11,229 nucleotides of DNA from positions 1 to 11,229 of the forward strand of contig JACQXT010000091.1 in assembly GCA_016208665.1 (NCBI GenBank), written 5' to 3'. Of this stretch, positions 1-6,151 are shown piece after piece. Below the pieces are notes generated by a model that was given only the letters and a program-made list of their open reading frames with translations, did not search any database and had not been told where the DNA came from. Positions within the stretch are counted from its first letter, which is position 1, and every line of letters starts with the position of its first letter. Source of the stretch: Chitinivibrionia bacterium (GTDB lineage Bacteria > Krumholzibacteriota > Krumholzibacteriia > WVZY01). Made by a program: the position numbers and the translations under genes.

Positions 1-532
1 CGATGATATGCTGTATGTCGGCGTTCTTGAGGCGGTCCTCGAGGCGGTCGAAGGGCTCCTCTCCGTCTTCCAGTTCGAAGAACACCTTCAAGAAGCTTCC
101 GATCATCTTCTCGCTCACGCCCGGGAAAAACTCGATGCCTTCAACCTCGCGCTTCTTCATTTCATCCATCAGGTACTGGAACGTGCCGAAACTCTGCGGA
201 TCGACGGGGATGCGCTCGTCGTTCAGCGTGAGATATTCCGACGAGATTCTCAGCAGGGCGCGCTCTTCGAGATGGAAAAGTTTGTGGAGAACGGCATAGA
301 ACTCGCCGACGCTGCGCTTGACGGCGTTGTTGTCGAGCTCGTAGATCTGAACCATTTTGCTGGCGGAAAACAACGCATACACCAGCGACGGCCCCAGGTC
401 GGAAACGAGGTTGGCGTCTTCATCCTCGCCGAACGGCCGCCTCGCGGCATCCGTTCCTTCCGGGGCGGAATCCGCAAACGGATCCGTTTCGTTCTCGACG
501 CCGGTCGGACTCGTATCATCCATGAAATCCAT
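1..532 (-). CDS. N-terminal part of a probable HD-domain phosphohydrolase-type protein (partial, runs off left edge)
   Basis: An open frame on the minus strand starts at the ATG at 532 and stays open for 177 codons to the window edge, so the C-terminus is missing. GGGTGA just upstream may be the ribosome binding site; a second in-frame ATG lies at 523. Residues 1-45 are acidic and low in complexity. From about residue 50 comes a helical segment with LVYALFSASKMVQIYELDNNAV, shown here only as position 50-71, then a strand-rich part with YLTLNDERIPVD (100-111) and VEGIEFFPGVS (130-140). From memory, this is the N-terminal domain that precedes an HD hydrolase domain in many deltaproteobacterial-type proteins; the HD motif itself would lie outside the window. 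It starts 17 bp after the HEAT-repeat gene on the same strand, so the two are probably cotranscribed. The same type of N-terminal domain occurs in that neighbour. The frame is certain; the family is a pattern-based inference. Confidence 0.7.
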   Translation of the reverse strand, partial: MDFMDDTSPTGVENETDPFADSAPEGTDAARRPFGEDEDANLVSDLGPSLVYALFSASKMVQIYELDNNAVKRSVGEFYAVLHKLFHLEERALLRISSEYLTLNDERIPVDPQSFGTFQYLMDEMKKREVEGIEFFPGVSEKMIGSFLKVFFELEDGEEPFDRLEDRLKNADIQHII

Positions 533-549
533 CGTTCACCCGCCGCTTG

Positions 550-1044
550 TTACTGTTGCCCGGAAAGGGCCATGCTCTTGGCCAGCATGCCGAGGGCGCG
601 CTTGGCCTGGGTTTGCACCAGCGGGCTCGAGTCGGCTGCCAGCTTTTCGAGCAGCCGCACCGCCTCCGGCGCCTTGATCTTTTCGAGCGCGCGGATCGCC
701 AGCACGCTGCCGTCCCTGTTCTTGCCGAAGAACTTGTTCTTCTTGAAGACCATCTCCTCGAGCCGTTTCACCGTCTGCGCATCCCCCACGGATCCGAGAA
801 TCATGAAAATCGCTTCCTGCTCGTCATGGCGTTTCTTGGTCAGCTCCTTGTCGAAGGCCAGAGCGTCCAGCTTCTGCCGTATCTCCGGATAGTTCTTGCC
901 TTCGAGCGCTCCCAGCGCCTTCATGCGAATCTTCTTCTCCTCGTCATCCAGCATCTTCAGCAGAAGCGCCCGCGCATCGGCGTCCTCCGAAAATGCGAGA
1001 TACTTGATCATCTCTTCGCGCACTTTCGTGTCGGGATAGAAGAA
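550..1044 (-). CDS. C-terminal part of HEAT-repeat protein (3' piece of a frameshifted gene)
   Basis: This frame encodes about 164 residues of alpha-helical HEAT-type repeats, from FFYPDTKVREEMIKYL through DADARALLLKMLDDEEKKIR to the final SSPLVQTQAKRALGML. It ends in TAA at 550-552. The frame is open upstream to 1260, but the residues read there are arginine-rich nonsense that overlaps the correct coding frame of the 5' piece, so the real coding part begins near 1044. It lies in the -1/+2 frame relative to the 5' piece and continues its HEAT repeats, so both pieces are one gene. In related proteins, as I recall them, a repeat with a W-x-V-V-R-N-type motif lies between the two parts; it is absent here. 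The piece has no start codon or ribosome binding site of its own that I would trust. It may be a pseudogene fragment or an assembly artefact. Confidence 0.75.
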   Translation of the reverse strand, partial: FFYPDTKVREEMIKYLAFSEDADARALLLKMLDDEEKKIRMKALGALEGKNYPEIRQKLDALAFDKELTKKRHDEQEAIFMILGSVGDAQTVKRLEEMVFKKNKFFGKNRDGSVLAIRALEKIKAPEAVRLLEKLAADSSPLVQTQAKRALGMLAKSMALSGQQ

Positions 1045-2282
1045 GCGACGATGCGTTCGACACCGCCCCTCCCGACGGCGGCGATCAGGCGGTCGCAGAT
1101 CTCGTTTCGCAGGCGCACGCTCTCGGCGCCCTGGAGCAGCCGGATCATCGTATCCATGGCGGGGGCGCCGACGGAGTCGAGGTAGTTCAACATATCCTCC
1201 GCCTGCTTGTTCCACTGCGCGATTCCGTCCGTCAGATACTCGAGCGTATGCGCATCGCATAATTTATTCCGGAGCGCGGTGCAGAACTGGCGAACGTCCT
1301 CCGCCTGCGAGGGCTTGTCCATGCAATCGCTCAGCCGCCTGAGCGCCGCTCTCAATTTCTCGGTGAGCCGTTCCTGAATGCAGTTCTCGACGAGCCGCTC
1401 GACGATGTTGTGCACGTCGCGCAGCACGGAAGGGTTGCCGGAGAGGGCTATGAAATCGAACATCGTATCCAACAGCAGCAGCATACCGTCCGCGCGTTTT
1501 TCTTCCAGCAGTTCCTCGTGGCAGAGCTTCAGCTCCTCGCTGCCGACTTGGAAGAACATCTCGAGCAGTTCTTCGATGCGCCGTTCCCGCTCCGCATCCT
1601 CGAACGGCACGCCCATCTGCGCCGCCAGATCGCCGAAGTACGAATCCAGGCTGTCCAGCTCGGCATTGTTCTCGACCGTCACCCTGCCCTTGTCCTGGAA
1701 CATGGGCAGCAGTTCCAGGTGATCGTCGGTATCCAGGGGAGAGGGGTCCTCCGATGCAGCGGTGCCCTCGCCTTCGCCGAACTCTCCGGACAGGTACTCG
1801 TCGAGAACGCGGTAGGAAATGTGATCGAAATCCGCCCGCCACAGTTTGGTTACGACGTCGTCTTCGGGCGAAGCCCGCAGCATCTCGTCGATGATGATAT
1901 TCGCGAACTTCTCCGCTTCCTCGAAGTTGAGGGAATTCCGGAAGCTGATTTCGCCGATGCCGTCCTTATAGAGCAAGAACGCGATGCTCTCCTCGCGCTT
2001 GGAGTTCTCATAGATAACCTGGTCCTCCCACTTGATGGAATACTGGTCCACCATGAGGACGATCTCGTCGTGCTGCCGGAAAAACTCGTCGAATGCCGAC
2101 CGAATCTCCTTGGAGAATGTGGTCAGAAGCGGATTGTTCTTGGCGTAGAGTTTTTTCCCTTGTATGAACTTGACGAGGCACTTGATGATCTGCTTGGCCT
2201 CGCGGAGGGCGGTGAGATTTCCCTCGGGGGTATCCCCGGCGATTGTCCCGGTCGATTCTGGGTGTTCGAATGGAGTATTCAT
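1008..2282 (-). CDS. HEAT-repeat protein with N-terminal accessory domain (5' piece of a frameshifted gene)
   Basis: The frame is open from ATG 2333 to a TGA at 1008. I chose the ATG at 2282 because a TGC-TAAAAT extended -10 element lies just upstream of it and because no start has a good Shine-Dalgarno; 2333 and 2309 are alternatives. Numbering from the 2333 start, residues 48-150 form an N-terminal domain (KKLYAKNNPLL at 60-70, SIAFLLYKDGIGEISF at 116-131). It resembles the equivalent domain of the downstream gene. An acidic linker (183-205) follows, then a helical region, and HEAT-like helices begin near residue 380. Correct coding ends at GGVERIVA (423-430); the last 11 residues (SSIPTRKCAKR) are read out of frame after the break. 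HEAT repeats usually mediate protein-protein contacts. The partner is probably the HD-type protein encoded next. Function unknown; cytoplasmic by lack of a signal peptide. Confidence 0.7.
   Translation of the reverse strand: MNTPFEHPESTGTIAGDTPEGNLTALREAKQIIKCLVKFIQGKKLYAKNNPLLTTFSKEIRSAFDEFFRQHDEIVLMVDQYSIKWEDQVIYENSKREESIAFLLYKDGIGEISFRNSLNFEEAEKFANIIIDEMLRASPEDDVVTKLWRADFDHISYRVLDEYLSGEFGEGEGTAASEDPSPLDTDDHLELLPMFQDKGRVTVENNAELDSLDSYFGDLAAQMGVPFEDAERERRIEELLEMFFQVGSEELKLCHEELLEEKRADGMLLLLDTMFDFIALSGNPSVLRDVHNIVERLVENCIQERLTEKLRAALRRLSDCMDKPSQAEDVRQFCTALRNKLCDAHTLEYLTDGIAQWNKQAEDMLNYLDSVGAPAMDTMIRLLQGAESVRLRNEICDRLIAAVGRGGVERIVASSIPTRKCAKR
1030..1052 (-). other. Frame-break junction within the HEAT-repeat gene
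   Basis: Codons read V-E-R-I-V-A in one frame down to 1044-1046. The HEAT coding then resumes as F-F-Y-P-D in another frame from 1044 downwards. The switch is at GTCGCTTCTTC. Judging from the family, about 30-35 codons of one repeat are missing here as well, so the event would be a deletion whose length is not a multiple of three. A simple indel is also possible. Confidence 0.6.
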
Positions 2283-2311
2283 GTTCTGGTATTCCAAGGG
2301 ATTTCTCATGT

Positions 2312-2320
2312 ATTTTAGCA
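2312..2320 (-). promoter_or_regulatory. Possible extended -10 promoter element for the HEAT/HD gene pair
   Basis: The minus strand reads TGC-TAAAAT at 2320-2312, matching five of six bases of the TATAAT consensus plus the TGn extension. No convincing -35 lies 17-18 bp upstream. Transcription would start near 2305, downstream of ATG 2309, which favours translation from ATG 2282. It fits the TGn-TAnnAT pattern of the three plus-strand promoters in this window. Confidence 0.35.
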
Positions 2321-2345
2321 AGTGCTGTGCCATGTGACTGAAGTA

Positions 2346-2375
2346 TTGAAGCCATATATCTGTTTGTGATACAAT
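2346..2375 (+). promoter_or_regulatory. Predicted sigma-70-type promoter of the TPR-protein gene
   Basis: TTGAAG (-35, 2346-2351) is followed by an 18-bp spacer and TACAAT (-10, 2370-2375), with a TGn extension (TGA, 2367-2369). The predicted transcription start is near 2382. This rules out the upstream in-frame start codons at 2366 and fits the start at 2486. The promoter faces away from the HEAT/HD genes, so the 2283-2485 region is a divergent control region. Confidence 0.6.
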
Positions 2376-2389
2376 GTATTACATTACTG

Positions 2390-2430
2390 CCGGACATGCC
2401 GGCGGGCACGATCCGGTTTTTATTTTTTTT
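2390..2430 (+). terminator. Terminator-like hairpin in the leader of the TPR gene (possible attenuator)
   Basis: CCGGA (2390-2394) pairs with TCCGG (2412-2416). Inside it TGCC (2397-2400) pairs with GGCA (2405-2408) around a GGCG loop. The hairpin is followed directly by TTTTTATTTTTTTT (2417-2430). This is the form of an intrinsic terminator in the plus direction. It lies only about 8 nt after the predicted transcription start at 2382 and no plus-strand gene precedes it, so it could only act on the TPR transcript. An alternative pairing GCCGG/CCGGC (2389-2393 with 2399-2403) excludes the outer stem, so a switch between two structures is conceivable. Confidence 0.5.
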
Positions 2431-2485
2431 CATGAGAAGTTTGTTGCATATTGCGCCTCTGTTTCGACCGGGGAGAGGTCCGAAG

Positions 2486-4147
2486 ATGTTGCGTAAGATG
2501 TTATCGATATTCATCGTATGCTGTGTCGCCGCCGGCCTGGGCGGCTCGCGGAAGGCCGGAGCCATGGTATCCGCGCTCGACGGCTTCGGCGGGCCTCCGC
2601 TGCCCCTCCGGCATGCCGAAGCGAGGGCGATTCTCGAGCAGCTCTACCAGGACCGGCTGGATTCCGCCCGCACAATGGCGGACGAATTCGAGGCAAACCA
2701 TCCCGAAGACCCGCTCCCGCTCCTCATCAAGGCCCGCGTCATGCGCGAAACGCTTTCCGATCAGGACGACGAGAAGAAACTCATCGAATGGGACGCGGAA
2801 CCCATCATGGGCTGCCTCGACAGGGCGATCGCGGTCTGCGACGAACGTCTGGATTCCAAGGACCGCGATTCGGACTGCTATTTCTACCGCGGATGGGCCT
2901 GGATGTTCAAGGCCCAGCTCAGCGCCCTCAGCGCGAACTACTGGAGCGCGGGCAGGTCGGCCAAGAGGGGAAAGGATGACCTGGAGGAATACCTCGCGCT
3001 CCATCCCGGCGACCCCGATGCGAGCGGCATTCTGGGGACATTTCTCTATTTTGCCGACACGCTTCCCACGATCGTCAAGATCATCAAGTCGCTGTTCTTG
3101 ATTCCCGGCGGCGATTCCGCGGAAGGATTGCGGCTCCTCGACTTGGCGTCAGGGCACGAAGGCATTCTCAGCGTCGACCACGGGATTCTTCTATCCGCCA
3201 TATACACGGTATTCGAAGGACGTTTTGAGGACGGGACGCGGTCGTTCGCCGGCCTTCTGGAACGCTATCCGTCGTATATCCGGTTGATCGAACCCATCGG
3301 CCTTCTCGCGTCCCTGTCGCCCGGAGAAATACGGAATTTCCAGCACCTCCTGTCGCGCACCCTCGCGCGGCATGACGGCGCCCGCAGGGACGGCGCCGAC
3401 GGGGATAGTATCCGCCGCATCAGATATCATCTCTCGTATTCACACATGTTCTTCAATCCTCCGGAGCAGGCGATTCAAGAATTCACCGAACTATTGAACG
3501 ACAATCCCGAGCGCCCCGACTGGTTGCGGCCGCTCTCGATGTTGAATCTCGGAGTGCTCTGCGCGAACACCGGCCAAAAAGACAAAGCCCGCCGGTTCTT
3601 TCAGACGGTTCTCTCGGACGGGGCCATGCACAGATTTCATGACGTGGCGAACACGATGCTCGACGGTCTCGACGAAGGGGAGGGATGCGTCGACGGCGTC
3701 TATTCCCGCCTCGTCGCCGCAATCTACGACCGCAGATTCGAAGAGAGCCGATCTCTTCTCGAAGAGTTCAAACGCGCTTCGGGCGAAACGGTGTATTCCG
3801 ATTTCTATCAGGGGGAGATGGAACTCCTGGCGGGAAACCGCGCCGCGGCGGAGCACGCGTATCGCTGCGCGCTCGACCGCTCGGTGCCTTCATACGCCGA
3901 GGGCTATCAGATGCTTGCGGCGTTTCGCCTCGCCGAAATCAGGGGCGCTGAAAAGGATTACCGGGCCGCGGCCGGCATACTCGACGGCGCGCTCGAGTAT
4001 TATCACAAGGAGTTCCTGGCCGACATGTTGATCAAGGGCAGGAAACGCCTCTACAGCGGACTCGCGGACGGCTCTATCGAAACGACGCCCTCTCTCATGC
4101 TTCCGGGCGCCTCCCCGATTCTTCCGGCGTCCGTACTCGATCGTTGA
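2486..4147 (+). CDS. Secreted TPR-like repeat protein of unknown function
   Basis: The start is ATG 2486, preceded by GGAGAGG with a 7-nt gap, and gives 553 residues. The frame is open further upstream to 2366, but that part lies before the predicted transcription start. Residues 1-26 are a Sec signal peptide (hydrophobic 6-19, A-G-A cleavage site), so the mature protein is exported. The rest is almost entirely helical with TPR-like pairs: 42-85, 105-172, 232-262, 318-340, 348-375, 408-465 and 468-508. Conserved-looking stretches are SDCYFYRGWAWMFKAQL (129-145) and GTFLYFADTLP (184-194) followed by IPGGDSAEGL (206-215). I recall similar stretches in unnamed bacterial TPR proteins, but cannot name the family. 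TPR folds bind other proteins or peptides, so a scaffold role in the periplasm or outer envelope is likely but unproven. The gene ends at TGA 4145-4147, inside the predicted -35 element of the next promoter. Confidence 0.85.
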   Translation: MLRKMLSIFIVCCVAAGLGGSRKAGAMVSALDGFGGPPLPLRHAEARAILEQLYQDRLDSARTMADEFEANHPEDPLPLLIKARVMRETLSDQDDEKKLIEWDAEPIMGCLDRAIAVCDERLDSKDRDSDCYFYRGWAWMFKAQLSALSANYWSAGRSAKRGKDDLEEYLALHPGDPDASGILGTFLYFADTLPTIVKIIKSLFLIPGGDSAEGLRLLDLASGHEGILSVDHGILLSAIYTVFEGRFEDGTRSFAGLLERYPSYIRLIEPIGLLASLSPGEIRNFQHLLSRTLARHDGARRDGADGDSIRRIRYHLSYSHMFFNPPEQAIQEFTELLNDNPERPDWLRPLSMLNLGVLCANTGQKDKARRFFQTVLSDGAMHRFHDVANTMLDGLDEGEGCVDGVYSRLVAAIYDRRFEESRSLLEEFKRASGETVYSDFYQGEMELLAGNRAAAEHAYRCALDRSVPSYAEGYQMLAAFRLAEIRGAEKDYRAAAGILDGALEYYHKEFLADMLIKGRKRLYSGLADGSIETTPSLMLPGASPILPASVLDR

Positions 4148-4173
4148 ACGCAAAGAGCGGCGTGTGCTATCAT
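4144..4173 (+). promoter_or_regulatory. Predicted promoter of the small ferritin-like gene
   Basis: TTGAAC (4144-4149) overlaps the stop codon of the preceding gene. An 18-bp spacer and TATCAT (4168-4173) follow, with a TGC extension (4165-4167). The start would be near 4180, a few bases before the AGGAGG at 4185-4190. The small gene can therefore be transcribed independently of the TPR gene. Confidence 0.55.
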
Positions 4174-4197
4174 AGCAGGGTTACAGGAGGTTCTCCC

Positions 4198-4446
4198 ATG
4201 GTCGACCGCAAGCAAACGCACACCGAATCGCTTGAAACAACGCTGGAAACGGGAATCAAGCGGGAAGAGGAATCGAACAGGTTCTATCTCGACGCGGCCG
4301 CGAGAGCGGCCACGCCCTGCCAGAAGAAACTCCTCTTGCGCCTCGCGGAAGAAGAGCTGGGCCACCGCGAGAATCTGATTCAGCTGCTTCAGGCCGCGAG
4401 GGCCCAGGCGGAGATCGATCGCGCGATCAGCGGCGATTGCGAGTAG
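4198..4446 (+). CDS. Two-helix ferritin/rubrerythrin-like small protein
   Basis: The start is ATG 4198, with a perfect AGGAGG seven bases upstream, and gives 82 residues. The longer in-frame reading from 4144 begins inside the previous gene's stop region and lacks such a site. Helix 1 (about 11-38) carries E23/E24/E25 and F29-Y30; helix 2 (about 40-70) carries E53-x-x-H56. E...Y and ExxH are the metal-ligand pattern of one half of a ferritin-like di-iron bundle, as in rubrerythrin. A full rubrerythrin domain has four helices and a second pair of ligands; here only the first half exists, and there is no rubredoxin-type CxxC. Such half-size proteins must assemble as dimers or larger rings to make a di-iron site, as encapsulated ferritins do. 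No encapsulin shell gene is present in the window. Likely role: iron binding or peroxide defence, by inference. C41 and C81 are the only cysteines. Confidence 0.75.
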   Translation: MVDRKQTHTESLETTLETGIKREEESNRFYLDAAARAATPCQKKLLLRLAEEELGHRENLIQLLQAARAQAEIDRAISGDCE

Positions 4447-4467
4447 CGCCGCCGCAAGGCCCGGCGC
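4446..4467. terminator. GC-rich hairpin between convergent genes (weak terminator candidate)
   Basis: GCGCCG (4446-4451) pairs with CGGCGC (4462-4467). CC/GG pairs inside close a GCAA tetraloop (4454-4457), with a CC bulge at 4460-4461. It starts in the stop codon of the ferritin-like gene and lies about 60 bp from the stop of the convergent M28 gene. No T-tract follows on either strand, so it is not a typical intrinsic terminator. Confidence 0.3.
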
Positions 4468-4526
4468 GATCATCGAACGGCAAGCCTCGCCGCGGATATC
4501 CTGAACCGCGCGCCGCCGCCCGCGCA

Positions 4527-6125
4527 TCAGTACGGCCGCTCGAACTCATCCTTCGGCGGCTCCGCCGTTATCGATCGATCGAAGAGCAGCTCGGCGCCGT
4601 CCACCGTCGACAAAGCCGGCAGCAGCCCGCAGAGATGCCGCACGATCATCGCCATCTTCCCCGGCAGAATCTTGTCCGCCGTATCCTTCACCGTGTGGTA
4701 ATCATCGTGAAACCCCGAGAAATAGAATACGACGGGAATGCCTTCCTGATGAAAAACCATATGGTCGCTGGCGCCGGTGAAACGTAGATACGGCGCGACG
4801 CGCACATCCATTTCTCCCGCCCGGCCGGCGCGCACCAGCTTCTCGAGAACCGGGGTCTGGGCGGAAGTGAACACCATGAACATGTTCTTGTTTTCATCCT
4901 TATTCATGTTGTTGCGTCCGATCATATCGAGATTGACCGCGGCGCGTATATGAGCGACAGGCGGATGTTTCACGAAATACGCGGCTCCGAGCATGCCCTT
5001 TTCCTCCCCGCAGAGCGACACGAAGAGGATCGAGCGTCCCAGAGCGGCGCGTTCCACGGCTTCCATGGTTTCCAAGAGCCCCGCGGTTCCCGACGCGTTG
5101 TCATCGGCGCCGCAGTACACCGAGCCTCCCTCGCCGACGCCCTCGTGGTCGTGATGCGCCGCAACGACGATGAACTCGCCCGTGAGCCCGGGATCCGCGC
5201 CCTCGATCATTCCCACGATGTTCGCCGCCGTTCTCCGTTCGACCGATTTCAGGCGTACGTTGAGCTCGACATGCCTGCCGGGGATGCGTTTCGACGCCGG
5301 CTTCATGCCCGCGTCGATTCCTTTTTGAATGTTCAGAAGATCGATGCTCGTGCCTTCGAGGAGAGCTTCGGAGACGGGACGCGTCGCATAAAATATCGGA
5401 AGTTCCTCGCCGTGCTCCGCGAGGCCGTAGTAGGGTTTTTCGATCGACGAACCTCTGCGGCGCCTGATCAGTTCGTCGATATCCTCGGCGTGGTTCGCCG
5501 CGTCGCTCACGATGATCATGCCGACGGCTCCGCGGTCCCGCGCGATCTCGGCTTTGACTTGCGGATTCGAGTACCGCGTCGGCGCCCGCCCCTTGAAGAA
5601 TTCGCCGCTCCCGGTTTCGCCCGGCTCATGGTTGAACACGAGCACGATCGAGCCCCGCACGTCCATGCCGGCGTAATCGTCGTACCCGTATTCCGGTGCC
5701 GTAATGCCGAATCCGGCGAAGACGACCTCGGCCCGGACGGCGAGGTCGCTGAATCCCGTATGGGAATAGAGCACCTCACGATCCACGCGAAACGTGTGGC
5801 GTTCAGCCCCGTTCTCAACTACCACACAGGTATTTTCCCGGTCCAGCTCGGAACGGAGGACCGTGAACGGCTGGCGGTAGTCCGCCAGGCCGGGCGGAGG
5901 CTTCAGGCCGGCCCGTTCGAATTGGGATTGCACGTACCGCTCGGCAAGCGCGTCCCCCCGCTCGCACAACTCCCTTCCTTCCATCTCGCCCGAGGCAAGA
6001 AAGCGGACGTGGGAAATCAGGCGGCTCTCGGAGACGGCGCCCGTATCCGCCCGCGAAACACCGATCGCGATGAGCAGGAGAAGCGCCGCCGCGCTCCGCC
6101 GGCTCCGAATGAACCGTTTCAACAT
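4527..6125 (-). CDS. Secreted M28 family zinc aminopeptidase with PA-type insert
   Basis: The start at 6125 follows AGGAGG with an 8-nt gap and gives 532 residues. Residues 1-26 are a signal peptide (RRSAAALLLLIAIG, cleavage near SRA). Residues about 120-250 look like a protease-associated (PA) domain lying before the catalytic core, as is common in M28 peptidases. The core carries the full co-catalytic two-zinc set: H324 and D326 in AAHHDH, D341/D342 in GADDNASG, the catalytic E374 and ligand E375 in CGEEKG, D400 in NLDMIG, and H477 in DDYHTVKDT. The enzyme should remove N-terminal residues from peptides outside the cytoplasm; its exact specificity cannot be read from sequence. It is the last gene of a tandem minus-strand set, 26 bp after the M1 peptidase gene, whose stop region contains its ribosome binding site. 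It converges on the ferritin-like gene. Confidence 0.93.
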   Translation of the reverse strand: MLKRFIRSRRSAAALLLLIAIGVSRADTGAVSESRLISHVRFLASGEMEGRELCERGDALAERYVQSQFERAGLKPPPGLADYRQPFTVLRSELDRENTCVVVENGAERHTFRVDREVLYSHTGFSDLAVRAEVVFAGFGITAPEYGYDDYAGMDVRGSIVLVFNHEPGETGSGEFFKGRAPTRYSNPQVKAEIARDRGAVGMIIVSDAANHAEDIDELIRRRRGSSIEKPYYGLAEHGEELPIFYATRPVSEALLEGTSIDLLNIQKGIDAGMKPASKRIPGRHVELNVRLKSVERRTAANIVGMIEGADPGLTGEFIVVAAHHDHEGVGEGGSVYCGADDNASGTAGLLETMEAVERAALGRSILFVSLCGEEKGMLGAAYFVKHPPVAHIRAAVNLDMIGRNNMNKDENKNMFMVFTSAQTPVLEKLVRAGRAGEMDVRVAPYLRFTGASDHMVFHQEGIPVVFYFSGFHDDYHTVKDTADKILPGKMAMIVRHLCGLLPALSTVDGAELLFDRSITAEPPKDEFERPY

Positions 6126-6151
6126 GCCTGAATCCTCCTGGTTGGCCGCCG

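Noticed and set aside
8..892. 294-codon plus-strand open frame
   Set aside because: It is antisense to the HD-type and HEAT coding regions, has no ribosome binding site, and its composition is that of a high-GC antisense shadow.
1410..2318. 302-codon plus-strand open frame
   Set aside because: It is antisense to the HEAT gene, whose own frame shows clear protein-family features; no start signal.
4950..6131. 393-codon plus-strand open frame
   Set aside because: It mirrors the M28 peptidase, which has all catalytic motifs; this frame is Arg/His-rich and has no known motifs.
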